Of a stretch of 64,000 nucleotides of DNA, positions 53,947 to 63,399 are shown in pieces. The stretch spans positions 806,001-870,000 of the forward strand of contig NZ_JAQSVC010000001.1 of NCBI RefSeq assembly GCF_029603165.1, written 5' to 3'. The stretch is from Galbibacter pacificus. Lineage in GTDB: Bacteria; Bacteroidota; Bacteroidia; Flavobacteriales; Flavobacteriaceae. The notes under the pieces are model-generated. The model was not told where the DNA came from, did not search any database, and saw only the letters and a program-made list of their open reading frames with translations. The first letter of the stretch is position 1. Every line of letters begins with the position of its first letter. A program made the position numbers and the translations under genes.

Positions 53947-54390
53947 ATGAAAATAGACGAGCTTAACTGGACGATTTTAAGGCTTTTACAGCAAAATGCA
54001 CGCTTCACCAATGCCGAAATCGGTAGGAAAATAGGACTCTCGTCCCCTGCGGTTGCAGAGCGTATAAAAAAGTTGGAAGACGTGGGCGTTATCAGTGGTT
54101 ATAAGGCAGAGGTAAACCACATACAAACCGGTTATCAGTTAAAGGCATTTGTAACCTTAAAGGCCTTTATGGGCAAATTAAAGCCCTTTCTCGATAAGGT
54201 TAAAGAATACAAAGAGGTACTTAACTGTTACCGCATTACCGGAAACGAAAACCTCGTAATGGAAGTTGTGCTGTATGATCAATTTCATTTAGAGGAGTTT
54301 ATAGATAGGCTCATAACCTATGGAGAAGTCCGCACCTCCATTGTTTTGTCCAACGTAATAGAAAACAACCCCATAGGAAAAAACCGTTAG
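53947..54390 (+). CDS. Lrp/AsnC-family transcriptional regulator
   Basis: 147 residues. The N-terminal HTH (LNWTILRLLQQNARFTNAEI, GLSSPAVAERIKKLED) and C-terminal RAM ligand-binding domain (FVTLKAFMGKLK...CYRITGNENLVMEV) are complete. It senses amino acids or related metabolites. Its target is not obvious in the window. Confidence 0.92.
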   Translation: MKIDELNWTILRLLQQNARFTNAEIGRKIGLSSPAVAERIKKLEDVGVISGYKAEVNHIQTGYQLKAFVTLKAFMGKLKPFLDKVKEYKEVLNCYRITGNENLVMEVVLYDQFHLEEFIDRLITYGEVRTSIVLSNVIENNPIGKNR

Positions 54391-54427
54391 GTCAAACAAT
54401 ACCATCTCCATTAAATTCCCCTAAAAG

Positions 54428-54991
54428 CTACAGCTTGCTTAATTTTAAATATCCAATATGTAAAGCATCTTCCTCGGTATGGTCTGTTTTGGTATATTTT
54501 AGGCTAAAATTCTTTTTAAAAACCTCCGGTAGCATGTCCTCGATATTATAAATATCGTCAACATCAACGCCATATTTATCGTCAACGTGAGAAACGGCCC
54601 CTTCAAAACTGCAATGTTTATAAAAAGTAGTGTTTTTGGCCTTTTTAATAGCTGCTGCCTTTGTGGGGGTTATCGCTAGGGTTTTATAATGGTATTCTTC
54701 AAATTCGTTTTCCTTATATCCGCCAAGGTTAATAAAAAACAACTGTTCTTCTGCGGTTGCCTTTTCTTCTCTTTTTTCAATCTCGACCAGGTAATTGTCA
54801 ACAACATTTACTTCCCTCCAGGCATCAATGTGCATATGCCCTTTTGCTTCTGGCCAAAAAGCGTTCATGTGCGGCACCAGCTCTTTTAAAGAAGTGCCAA
54901 TGCCAAAAAAAATGTCATGTTGCTCGGTAAACCTTCCCTCGGGCTTACAGCCAAGCATGACCATATACAATTTATATGCAGGTCTATCCAT
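54428..54991 (-). CDS. DUF1543 protein
   Basis: 187 residues: YKLYMVMLGCKPEGRFTEQH near the start, HMHIDAWREV in the middle and LFFINLGGYKENEFEEYHYK, as in DUF1543. The two repeats of the family (about 2-60 and 82-130) can be traced. Function unknown. Monocistronic, convergent with the Lrp gene. Confidence 0.85.
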   Translation of the reverse strand: MDRPAYKLYMVMLGCKPEGRFTEQHDIFFGIGTSLKELVPHMNAFWPEAKGHMHIDAWREVNVVDNYLVEIEKREEKATAEEQLFFINLGGYKENEFEEYHYKTLAITPTKAAAIKKAKNTTFYKHCSFEGAVSHVDDKYGVDVDDIYNIEDMLPEVFKKNFSLKYTKTDHTEEDALHIGYLKLSKL

Positions 54992-55183
54992 ATATGTTTG
55001 TTTAAGGCTTCAAAGATATTGTATTTTTAAACTAATAAAAGAATTAAAGGCATGTACATATACAGTTGACCCCTTATTTTTTAGCCTTTGACAAAAAGTT
55101 TAGAGACGTTCGTTGTTAAATAACCTTTTTTATCAATAAATTTAGGGACATATTTTGGCTAGATTATTGATGGCAATACAGTT

Positions 55184-56569
55184 ATGAAAAAAACACTTTT
55201 ATTTCTTTTTATAAGTACCATAGCATTTTCACAAACAAGAGAGCCCAAAGCGGGCGAGCTTATAGATTTTGTTCCCATTACTGCTTCGTTAGACACCTAT
55301 GCTGTTTACCTTCCCGTTAATTATACCCCAGAAAAGCAATGGCCGGTAATAATGGTTTTCGACGCTTCCGGCAGGGGCAAACTGGCCGTTTCCCGTTTCC
55401 GGGAAGCCGCCAATAAGTACGGTTATATAATTGCAGGTTCAAATGGAATAAAAAACGGCACCTATCAAGAAAACCTAAACATTGCCCGTTCTTTTTACAG
55501 CCAAGTTTTAGACAATTACAGCGTGGACCAAGATGCCATTTACCTTGCCGGTTTTTCCGGCGGCGCGCGTTTGGCAACAACCATAGCAGTTATATCCAAG
55601 CACGTAAAGGGCGTTATTGCCTGTGGTGCGGCATTTGCCAATAACGATGCCTACATACCTAAAAAGAACAGTTTTTTATTTGCGGGCATTGTGGGCGACG
55701 AAGATTTTAATTACCGGGAAATGACCAACTCTGAAGATTACCTCGACAAATTAAAGTTCGATGTAGACCTGCTGGTATTTTCCGGCGGTCATGTTTGGCC
55801 TCCCGAAAACTATATTACCAAAGCCGTCCGCGTCATGTCGTTAAAGTCCATGACCCGCAATATTATCCCTAGAGACGAAAGCGCGATTTCCAAGTACTTT
55901 TCAGAAGATATGCAGTTCAACAAAGAATTAATAAACAAAGGAGCCATGTTGGTAGCATACAACGATATACAGGATATCATGAAAAACTACAGGTTTTATG
56001 TAGAAAAAGATACTATGAAAGACAGGCGGAAGGAAATAAAAAGAAGCAAGCTTTTTAGGTCCCAAAGAAACGATCAGTATTATATAAACGATGTAGAGTC
56101 TGCTTTTTATATGGATTATATGACCTACCTGCCCAGCGATATCAATTCGGGCGAGCTCGAATCCCTGGCCTATTGGGAAGATGAAATTAATACACTCAAT
56201 AAAGAGTATGTCAATTCGGCCAACCTGCAAAAACAAAAAATGGGCAAAAGGGTACTAAGCTTTCTAAATGTTCTCCCTACCGAACTTGAAGAAAAATACA
56301 ACGAAAACAATGGCCTGGACAACCTATTGTACATCAATATTTTTAAAACACTGGCCAACCCAAAAGATTATAGCGCTTACATAACCGTAATGCGCTATAC
56401 GGTAACAAAAGGAGAGTATGGCATGGCACTTTATTATCTGGAAAAAATGCTGGACAATGGCTTTAAAGATACCGAAAGGCTTAACAACGAAGATGGCATA
56501 GCCCTTTTGCGCATCCAGCCCGAGTACAACGAGCTCTTGGATTCTTTTGGGCTCAAAACCATGTACTAA
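55184..56569 (+). CDS. Secreted alpha/beta-hydrolase-like protein with helical C-terminal domain
   Basis: 461 residues with a signal peptide (about 1-16). The N-terminal 215 residues resemble esterase/PHB-depolymerase-like hydrolases: PVIMVFDASGRG, and the nucleophile elbow AGFSGGARLA with Ser in G-F-S-G-G, a possible Asp in GDEDFNY, and His in GGHVWPP. The C-terminal half is helical and may contain TPR-like repeats (LYYLEKMLDNGFKDTERL). Substrate unknown. Confidence 0.75.
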   Translation: MKKTLLFLFISTIAFSQTREPKAGELIDFVPITASLDTYAVYLPVNYTPEKQWPVIMVFDASGRGKLAVSRFREAANKYGYIIAGSNGIKNGTYQENLNIARSFYSQVLDNYSVDQDAIYLAGFSGGARLATTIAVISKHVKGVIACGAAFANNDAYIPKKNSFLFAGIVGDEDFNYREMTNSEDYLDKLKFDVDLLVFSGGHVWPPENYITKAVRVMSLKSMTRNIIPRDESAISKYFSEDMQFNKELINKGAMLVAYNDIQDIMKNYRFYVEKDTMKDRRKEIKRSKLFRSQRNDQYYINDVESAFYMDYMTYLPSDINSGELESLAYWEDEINTLNKEYVNSANLQKQKMGKRVLSFLNVLPTELEEKYNENNGLDNLLYINIFKTLANPKDYSAYITVMRYTVTKGEYGMALYYLEKMLDNGFKDTERLNNEDGIALLRIQPEYNELLDSFGLKTMY

Positions 56570-56609
56570 TTGTTTTTTAATTAAATAGTTAAACAGCCAA
56601 ACCAAAGCC

Positions 56610-57344
56610 ATGAAAAAGAAAATCGACCGTTTTTCTACAGCTGCCAATTTATATCTTAAGTACCGCCCGGTCTTTCCCAAAAAATTCCTTACAGAAATCT
56701 GTAACCTTGCAAACGGGCATGGCAATGCACTGGATGTAGGTACCGGGAACGGTCAAGTGGCCATGGTTTTAAGCACATTCTTTAAAAATGTAGAAGCCAT
56801 AGACATCAGTAAAGAACAATTAAACAATGCCGTTAAAAAAAGCAACATCCATTACCATGTCTCACGGGCAGAACAAACATCTTTTTCAAGCCATCAGTTT
56901 AATATAATTACAGTGGGGCAGGCCTTTCATTGGTTCGATTTTAATGCCTTTTATAAAGAAGCGGCACGTATTATAAAACCAGGGGGCATATTGGCAATAT
57001 TTGGCTATGGTTTAATAGAGGGTACCCCGATTTTCAATCAAAAAATAAAAGCGTTCTACCAAAAAACAGAACCCTATTGGGACCCCGAGCGTGCCTATAT
57101 CGATGCCCAATATAAAAATATAGATTTCCCGTATACAGATATAGCACTTTCAAAACCATATTATATAGAAGTAACCTGGACGGCCGCTCAATTAAAAGGA
57201 TATTTAAATAGCTGGTCGGCAATCAAGAAAATAAAGAAAGACAATCCGGTAGATGCCTTTATCAAAGAGATAACAGCTGCACCTACCGAAAAGCTTACTT
57301 TAAAATTCCCGGTTTTTTATAGAATAGCCCGTATTGGCCAATAA
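56610..57344 (+). CDS. SAM-dependent methyltransferase
   Basis: 244 residues; motif I ALDVGTGNGQVAMVL (about 36-50), motif II EAIDISKEQL, motif IV ITVGQAFHWFD, then RIIKPGGILAIFGYG, as in Methyltransf_11 family members related to yeast TMT1/Crg1-like enzymes. It starts 41 nt after the esterase-like gene. Substrate unknown. Confidence 0.88.
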   Translation: MKKKIDRFSTAANLYLKYRPVFPKKFLTEICNLANGHGNALDVGTGNGQVAMVLSTFFKNVEAIDISKEQLNNAVKKSNIHYHVSRAEQTSFSSHQFNIITVGQAFHWFDFNAFYKEAARIIKPGGILAIFGYGLIEGTPIFNQKIKAFYQKTEPYWDPERAYIDAQYKNIDFPYTDIALSKPYYIEVTWTAAQLKGYLNSWSAIKKIKKDNPVDAFIKEITAAPTEKLTLKFPVFYRIARIGQ

Positions 57345-57366
57345 TAGGCACGGGTTGGCATACAAG

Positions 57367-58596
57367 CTATTGGCCAACAATGGCATTTTTTTCTTCAACA
57401 GTCCTGGTAATGGTCTTTCTAAGGTACACGACCAACAAAGATCCAAGCACACCTAGAAAAATCATAACATACCATGTAAACTCAAATCCCAGCGCATCTA
57501 TTAATTGCAGTCCCGAGTTGTGCCCAAAAATATGCGAAACAGAAAAGGCAATACTGTACAAGGCCAGGTATTCCCCTTGGTTGCCCCTCTTGGCCCTGTT
57601 TAGCGCAAAGGCATTAGAGAACGGGAATACCAGCATTTCGCCAAAGCTCATTAAAGCCATCCCTATAATTAAAATACCAATCCAAGAAGTCATGTTTAAA
57701 ACCATAAAGCTTATTATGGTAAGCAAAAAGCCTATCAACACGCTCGAAAGGGGCGTTAAAAACTTTTCTTCAAAATACTTGACCAACGGCATTTCAAATA
57801 CAAAGATCAAAAGACCGTTAAGCCCGAGCAAAATACCAATTTCACTTTCGGTCAACCTAAATAGCTCCTTATAAAAAATCGGGATCGTAGAAAAGTATTG
57901 TAAAAATATAAACCCAAACAATACCATTGCAACAAAAAACACCCAATAAGGAATATCGCTGTAAACAGATTCTGGCGAGTCGTTCTTTGCCGCGTCCAAA
58001 ACCCGTGCTTTCTTGGGGTTTAAAACATTTAGCAACAATACCCCGGCTAAAAGGCAGGTAATGCCATCCACCCAAAACAAACCATTATAGCTAAGCTTTG
58101 TAATTATAAGCCCACCTATGGCCGGGCCTGCCGAAAAACCAAGGTTAATGGCCAAACGTATAAGCGTAACAGACCGTGTTTTGTTCTGTGGCTTGCTATA
58201 AGCACTCAAAGCAACAAATACGGCCGGCCTAAACATATCGGCCGCAAGCATAACCACAAAAATACCAAAGCAAATGCCCCAAAAAGACTGCAAAAATTGT
58301 AGGCCAATAAAACAAAAGGCCGATAGGACAAGGCTTAGCGCCATAACCCTGTAATACCCTATCTTATCCGTAAACTTACCGCCCAGCCAAGAACCCACAA
58401 CAGACCCCAGCCCGAACGAAGACATTATCCAACCCACGTCGCTCAACGTAAAATGAAGCTTTTGGGTCAAGTACAAGGACAAAAAGGGAATTACCATCGT
58501 GCCCGCTCGGTTTATCAATGTTATTAAAGAGAGCCACCAAACTTCTCTGGAAAGCCCTTGAAAAGACGAAATATACCCTAAGTATAATTTTCTCAT
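57367..58596 (-). CDS. MFS transporter (multidrug-type) with probable attenuator
   Basis: 409 residues with 12 membrane helices. INRAGTMVIPFLSLYLTQ in helix 1, GWLGGKFTDKIGYYRVM (motif A) between helices 2 and 3, and the RLAINLGFSAGPAIGGL segment place it in the DHA1-like drug-export MFS group. The 5' region holds a terminator-type hairpin (58,634-58,664) and a short frame (58,689-58,769), which together suggest attenuation control. Export of a toxic small molecule or antibiotic is inferred. Confidence 0.88.
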   Translation of the reverse strand: MRKLYLGYISSFQGLSREVWWLSLITLINRAGTMVIPFLSLYLTQKLHFTLSDVGWIMSSFGLGSVVGSWLGGKFTDKIGYYRVMALSLVLSAFCFIGLQFLQSFWGICFGIFVVMLAADMFRPAVFVALSAYSKPQNKTRSVTLIRLAINLGFSAGPAIGGLIITKLSYNGLFWVDGITCLLAGVLLLNVLNPKKARVLDAAKNDSPESVYSDIPYWVFFVAMVLFGFIFLQYFSTIPIFYKELFRLTESEIGILLGLNGLLIFVFEMPLVKYFEEKFLTPLSSVLIGFLLTIISFMVLNMTSWIGILIIGMALMSFGEMLVFPFSNAFALNRAKRGNQGEYLALYSIAFSVSHIFGHNSGLQLIDALGFEFTWYVMIFLGVLGSLLVVYLRKTITRTVEEKNAIVGQ

Positions 58597-58633
58597 TACT
58601 GAATTGTTTTTTGATTGATGAATATTTAAATAA

Positions 58634-58664
58634 AAAAGCCCGACGTTTTTGGTGTCGGGCTTTT
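58634..58664 (-). terminator. Terminator/attenuator in the MFS 5' leader
   Basis: AAAAGCCCGAC (58,634-58,644) pairs perfectly with GTCGGGCTTTT (58,654-58,664); on the minus strand it ends in six T. It sits 38 nt upstream of the MFS start in a region between divergent genes, where a plain end-of-gene terminator is not expected. Confidence 0.75.
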
Positions 58665-58688
58665 ATATATGTTTATGCATGTAACATA

Positions 58689-58769
58689 TTATGTCATATA
58701 AAAGCACCAACAGCTATACAGTTGCTTCACCACATTGGTTTTGTTACATGAAATAATACGTTCCATCAT
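58689..58769 (-). CDS. Putative 26-residue leader peptide of the MFS gene
   Basis: Frame starting with two Met codons at 58,769 and ending TAA at 58,689. It ends with SCWCFYMT, a run of rare Cys, Trp, Phe, Tyr and Met codons that would make the ribosome slow if charged tRNAs are scarce or if a drug binds the ribosome. The coding DNA can form an AGC-AAC/GTT-GCT-type hairpin, and the terminator follows 24 nt after the stop. A TTG-N18-TAGATTTT promoter-like pair lies upstream (about 58,802-58,832). Confidence 0.5.
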   Translation of the reverse strand: MMERIISCNKTNVVKQLYSCWCFYMT

Positions 58770-58888
58770 TTTTTCTTTGATTTATACAAACAAAGCTAAA
58801 TAAAAAATCTATAAGTTGTATTTTTGAATCAATAAAATTCTGGCATTTTTATTTGTGCAAAAAGAAAACGGCCATAAAACATTGGTAT

Positions 58889-59551
58889 ATGCAACATATC
58901 TATAAAACTTTTTTAACCTTCATTATCCTGTTCAGTGCTTGCAAAAGCGATAAACGCTATCACGATAACAATACAGATAAAAAAGCCCTAGCCGATAAAA
59001 AAACAGGAAGTACGGTAAGCGGAATAAAAAAATTTCAAAAAGAATTAAATGAAGAATATGCCAACCCCGAAGAGTCCCCACTTACGCAAGAAGACCGGGA
59101 ATCCTTCAACGGACTCGATTTTTTCCCAATAGATACGACATACCGTGTAGTGGCACGGTTCGAGCGCACCCCCGACCAAGAACCCTTTTTAATGCCCACC
59201 ACTACCAGCAGAACCTCAGAAGAGGTATTGTACGGTATCGTGCATTTCATGCTTCACCAAAAAGAATTTAAGCTAAACGTCTACCAAAGTACCCAGTTAA
59301 GAGAAACCCAGGAATATAAAGATTATCTTTTCCTCCCGTTCTCAGACAAAACCAACGGAGAAGAAACCTATGGGGGCGGTAGGTACATGGACCTACGCAT
59401 TCCCGAGGGCAATACCATTGTATTAGATTTTAACAAAGCATACAACCCCTATTGTGCCTACAATAAAAAGTATTCATGCCCAATCGTGCCCAAAGAAAAC
59501 ACCTTAAATTATGCCGTAAGGGCAGGGGTTAAAAAGTTTAAAAAGCCATAA
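58889..59551 (+). CDS. DUF1684 lipoprotein
   Basis: 220 residues from the ATG at 58,889, where a lipoprotein signal peptide begins (lipobox FSAC); a TTG start at 58,853 is possible but would precede the signal. The DUF1684 pattern is clear: EESPLTQEDRESFNGLDFFP, EVLYGIVHF, LPFSDKTNGEETYGGGRYMD, and FNKAYNPYCAYNKKYSCPI near the end. The family is of unknown function; the late Cys pair and Gly-Gly-Gly-Arg-Tyr loop are conserved. Confidence 0.88.
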   Translation: MQHIYKTFLTFIILFSACKSDKRYHDNNTDKKALADKKTGSTVSGIKKFQKELNEEYANPEESPLTQEDRESFNGLDFFPIDTTYRVVARFERTPDQEPFLMPTTTSRTSEEVLYGIVHFMLHQKEFKLNVYQSTQLRETQEYKDYLFLPFSDKTNGEETYGGGRYMDLRIPEGNTIVLDFNKAYNPYCAYNKKYSCPIVPKENTLNYAVRAGVKKFKKP

Positions 59552-59715
59552 AAATGGCAAATGTTCTTTAATACAAGGCCATCTATATATAATTATAAAA
59601 TCACAGCTCCCAATGGCCATTGCAAGCAATACGGTTAAAAAAACCTTATGGAAATTACTTAAGTTGAAGAAAACCTTGGTATCTTCATTTTCAAGAAATT
59701 AAAAACCTTAAACAG

Positions 59716-60285
59716 ATGAAACATAATCTAAACAAGATGATGAGCCTGGATTTTTATGTATCGTCTTTAAATGAAGAAGAATACAAAAAAATAAGCCCAT
59801 TACTAAGGCAAACAAGCAAAACAGCAAAACTACCATTGGTAAGCTGGGGTCTTCAGAATGAATACAATAAAAATGAAGCGTCCATGATCCAGCAAGAAGA
59901 AGATATAAAGCAATTACGGCAACTGGCAAAAAAATTTAACTGGAAGAACAATCTCGAAGCAATCCTGCAAAACAACATATATGAAGCTTTGGTAGTAACT
60001 ACGCTCCAAAAAGAAATAATATGGCTTAATAAAGGTTTTTTTCCCATGACTGGCTATAGCCAGAAAGAAGCCATAAATAAAACCCCCGCTTTTTTACAAG
60101 GGCCAAAAACCCTAACAACCACAAAAAACAGAATACATAAAAAACTTCAAGAACAAAAACCCTTTAAGGCTGTTATAACAAACTATAAAAAAGACAAAAC
60201 AACCTATAAATGCCAATTGCACATATTCCCATTGCGGGCCCATAAAGTAACACACTTTTTAGCACTGGAAAAACAGGTAGTATAA
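59716..60285 (+). CDS. PAS-domain protein (LOV-like without photoactive Cys)
   Basis: 189 residues. A helical N-terminus (about 1-75) precedes one PAS domain (about 80-185): YEALVVTTLQKEIIWLNKGF, MTGYSQKEAINKTPAFLQGP, CQLHIFPLR. FLQGP resembles the LOV signature NCRFLQG, but the Cys position is Pro, so a flavin photoadduct cannot form. No output domain is attached. It may be a redox or ligand sensor or a partner protein. Confidence 0.75.
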   Translation: MKHNLNKMMSLDFYVSSLNEEEYKKISPLLRQTSKTAKLPLVSWGLQNEYNKNEASMIQQEEDIKQLRQLAKKFNWKNNLEAILQNNIYEALVVTTLQKEIIWLNKGFFPMTGYSQKEAINKTPAFLQGPKTLTTTKNRIHKKLQEQKPFKAVITNYKKDKTTYKCQLHIFPLRAHKVTHFLALEKQVV

Positions 60286-60405
60286 CCATAGACAAACCTA
60301 TAAAAGAAATCAAGGTTACCATTTTTAAAGCCACCTCCCTATTACCATTACCCAAAACAACAAAATGCACAACCCCACATTCATTATATCAGCGTTCCAC
60401 ATTCT

Positions 60406-60428
60406 TGCAAGGTTTCCAAAACCTTGTA
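60406..60428. repeat. REP-like palindrome
   Basis: CAAGGTTT (60,408-60,415) pairs with AAACCTTG (60,419-60,426), extended by G-U and T-A at the ends. A related CCTTGCAGG occurs near 60,478. The gap 60,286-60,938 otherwise shows only AT-rich DNA and the terminator below. Confidence 0.5.
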
Positions 60429-60778
60429 GGTATTATGTAATAGAAAAAATACATACCTAGAAGTTCAAAAAAAAGACCTTGCAGGAGTTTCGGTTGTTAT
60501 AATAATAAAAAAGGAACCCCTTTATCTTTTTAATGAAGTCTTTGCAACCCTTCCCTTTAGTTTATACCTGTTAAAATCAAGGTTTTACCGGCATTGTTTC
60601 TTTTGGCAAGCCATAGATAAATACCTTATAATATATGCAAAGCATTAATAAGCAATAACAGCAACAAAAAATGCAGTGGGTATCCATAAATAATAAAGAA
60701 AGCACGTTCAATTAGTATTGGAGTACATTCAAAAAGTATATTGTCATAAAAAGGAAATATAACTAAAGCACATAGCGC

Positions 60779-60828
60779 AAAAAAAAGCCTAGCGGAGCCA
60801 CCGCTAGGCCTTGTAACCCTAAGGTTAC
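60779..60828 (-). terminator. Terminator of the PII-Amt-porin cluster
   Basis: Stem GCCTAGCGG (60,787-60,795) with CCGCTAGGC (60,801-60,809), 5-nt loop, preceded on the + strand by eight A, so the minus-strand transcript ends in eight U. A second hairpin GTAACC-CTAA-GGTTAC (60,813-60,828) stands before it. Confidence 0.92.
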
Positions 60829-60938
60829 TACTTAGAACGAGTAAACGGCTAATTATAAATTTCTTTTCAACCCATACTATGGGTAGTATTCATTTTGGTT
60901 AGGCCAGGTACAAACCAAATTGAACTTTTGTTGGTTAA

Positions 60939-62000
60939 TTAAAAAGAATAAACAGCCGCTACTAAAAACGATGCCAAACTTCCCGTAGGTTCATCATCAC
61001 CATCTAGGAAAATATCTTCTGAAGCACTGTCGAATCTAAGCTCAGGTTTAAAAGTTAGGTCATTAATAGAGTAGTTTCCAGTTAGTGTAAACTCAAAAAC
61101 ATCTGCATCTTGGTCTGGAGCCAGCCCAAATACGCCAACACCACCATCAAATTCCTTAAAGTACTCACCACGTAGCCCTATAGAGAATTTTTCAGAGGTA
61201 GTCATTTGTGGGTAAAGGGCAAAGCCATAAAAACCAGAATCATCAGTAGTATTATAAGTGGTATTAATACCAAGGTAAAAAGCATCGGTTAAATCAAATC
61301 CGCCTGTATAGTCAATCTGGAAAGTTTCTCCCGGCAGACCTGTTTGGGCACCGTAAAGAAGATTTAAATACTGACCTTTATACCCCAGTTGCGCACCAGC
61401 AGTATAACTTCCGTCAAGATTGATCTCGGTAAAATCGGTACTGTTCATAACAGCCAACATTAAAGAAAAATCTTCAGACAAAGTAAAGTCTGCTTTCAAG
61501 CCAGTATGAGAGAAAGGCCCGTAAGAAAACATATAAGAGGTAGAATAGTTAAAGTTACCAACGGGAGAAATTACCTCATACCCTAAAAAGGTATTAAAGT
61601 TACCCATGGTAAGCCTTACTTTCTCGCTTACGTTCCAGTATACGTACAATTGGTTTACAATATTGGCAGATCCAGTCGATAAAAACACGGCATCTTCTCC
61701 ACGGGGGCCAAAAACAAGGTCGGCAACAAAGCCTACCTTTTCGCCTTCGTAACTTGCAATTAAATTGGCCATCCCCAAAGAAAACCCGCTCCTGTTTGCA
61801 AAAGAGGTTGGGGGGGTATTAAAGTTCCCATCTTCATCGGCTTCATTGGTTCCCGTTAAATTGGTTTTCCAATATACGTCCGCAGAACCGCTAAAGTTAA
61901 ATTTTTTGTCTTCTTCCTGGGCAAAAGCACCTAAACTAGTTAATGAAATAGCTAGGAAAAATATATTTTTTACGACATTTGTTGTTGTAATCGCTTTCAT
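60939..62000 (-). CDS. Outer-membrane beta-barrel porin next to amt
   Basis: 353 residues with a signal peptide ending ASFA-type (GAFAQ, about residue 27) and a beta-barrel sequence to the C-terminal Phe (AAVYSF), like the BBP2/OmpL-type porins. Aromatic girdle residues and alternating strands run throughout. Its position after glnB-amt suggests passage of nitrogen compounds, or control by nitrogen status. A hairpin in the amt-porin gap may adjust its expression. Confidence 0.82.
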   Translation of the reverse strand: MKAITTTNVVKNIFFLAISLTSLGAFAQEEDKKFNFSGSADVYWKTNLTGTNEADEDGNFNTPPTSFANRSGFSLGMANLIASYEGEKVGFVADLVFGPRGEDAVFLSTGSANIVNQLYVYWNVSEKVRLTMGNFNTFLGYEVISPVGNFNYSTSYMFSYGPFSHTGLKADFTLSEDFSLMLAVMNSTDFTEINLDGSYTAGAQLGYKGQYLNLLYGAQTGLPGETFQIDYTGGFDLTDAFYLGINTTYNTTDDSGFYGFALYPQMTTSEKFSIGLRGEYFKEFDGGVGVFGLAPDQDADVFEFTLTGNYSINDLTFKPELRFDSASEDIFLDGDDEPTGSLASFLVAAVYSF

Positions 62001-62081
62001 AATAATAAAAGTTAATTTGTTGTTTGGTTTAATTAGAATTGGTCAAATAAACAGTCGTTAATTTTTTATGATCGGGTTACC

Positions 62082-62114
62082 GAACGGAGCGTACCGCCAA
62101 ATACCGCTCCGTTC
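62082..62114 (+). terminator. Hairpin in the amt-porin gap
   Basis: GAACGGAGCG (62,082-62,091) pairs with CGCTCCGTTC (62,105-62,114), followed by TTTTT on the + strand. As an intrinsic terminator it faces + although the genes are on the minus strand; on the minus strand it has no U run and may act as an RNA processing or stability element. Confidence 0.6.
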
Positions 62115-62141
62115 TTTTTACCCTTGTTTAATAAAAACTAA

Positions 62142-63371
62142 CTAACGATCTATGGTAAAGTCAGGATAAGCAGCACCATCGTGCTCATGCATATCCAATC
62201 CTTCAATCTCTTCTTCTTTGGTAACCCTTAGCCCCATTGTCTTTTTAAGAATAAAAAGAACAATAAAGGAAGTTATCAGTGCCCATGCGCCAATAGCAAT
62301 AACCCCGATGGCCTGAACACCAAGTTGTGCAAATCCGCCACCATTAATCAAGCCACCGTCTATGGCAAAAACGCCAACCAATAAAGTTCCCAGCGCTCCG
62401 CATACACCATGTACAGATACCGCACCAACAGGGTCGTCTATTTTAAGTTTCTTGTCGATAAACTCAATAGAGAACACCACTGTAAGTCCGCATATCACGC
62501 CAATAATAGCTGCACTTAAAGGAGAAACGGCAGCACAGCCCGCGGTAATACCCACAAGTCCGGCCAAGGCACCATTTAATGTCATGGACACCTCTGGTTT
62601 TCCGTAACGCACCCAAGTAAGGAACAGGGCCGTAATTGCACCGGCGGCGGCAGCAAGATTGGTGGTTATAATAATACCAGCCACGTTAAAGGCGCTATCG
62701 CCGCTAATGGCAAGCTCGGAACCACCGTTAAAACCAAACCAGCCCAACCAAAGGATGAACACACCCAATGCGCCGTACATCATGTTATGGCCGGGAATGG
62801 CATTCGATTTTCCTTCGGTATACTTTCCAATTCTAGGCCCTACCAGTGCAGCGCCAACCAATGCGGCCCATCCACCTACAGAGTGTACCACGGTAGACCC
62901 TGCAAAGTCAATAAACCCTAAAGATGTTAACCATCCGTCTCCTTGCCATACCCAATGCCCGGATATGGGATAAATAAATATGGTCATGACCAAGGAGAAA
63001 ATTACATATGTAGAAAACTTTGTTCTTTCGGCTACGGCCCCGGAAACTATGGTAGCGGCCGTGGCGCAAAATACTGTTTGAAAGAACAAGTTGTGCATGT
63101 CTTCCCGTACACTATAAAATAGGGAGGGAGAACCTATAAAGCTTCCAATGGATTCCCCGTACATTATTGTGTAACCGATAATCCAAAAACCCAACGAACC
63201 TACAATAAGGTCCACAAAGTTTTTCATTACTATATTGATAACATTTTTAGATCTGGTAAACCCAGACTCAACAAGGGTAAAACCTGCTTGCATAAAAAAT
63301 ACGAGTATCCCCGCAATTAATATCCACATCAAGTCTAAAACCGCATTTGTTTCAATGACGTTTGTTTCCAT
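62142..63371 (-). CDS. amt: Ammonium transporter Amt
   Basis: 409 residues with 11 membrane helices. Amt motifs: DFAGSTVVHSVGGWAALVGA containing the first pore His, WLGWFGFNGGS, and DDPVGAVSVHGVCGALGTL with the second pore His. A cytoplasmic tail (MTKEEEIEGLDMHEHDG region) can bind PII. The PII gene lies 28 nt upstream on the same strand. Confidence 0.96.
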   Translation of the reverse strand: METNVIETNAVLDLMWILIAGILVFFMQAGFTLVESGFTRSKNVINIVMKNFVDLIVGSLGFWIIGYTIMYGESIGSFIGSPSLFYSVREDMHNLFFQTVFCATAATIVSGAVAERTKFSTYVIFSLVMTIFIYPISGHWVWQGDGWLTSLGFIDFAGSTVVHSVGGWAALVGAALVGPRIGKYTEGKSNAIPGHNMMYGALGVFILWLGWFGFNGGSELAISGDSAFNVAGIIITTNLAAAAGAITALFLTWVRYGKPEVSMTLNGALAGLVGITAGCAAVSPLSAAIIGVICGLTVVFSIEFIDKKLKIDDPVGAVSVHGVCGALGTLLVGVFAIDGGLINGGGFAQLGVQAIGVIAIGAWALITSFIVLFILKKTMGLRVTKEEEIEGLDMHEHDGAAYPDFTIDR

Positions 63372-63399
63372 AAAATGATTTTTAAGTTAGTTTAGTTGA

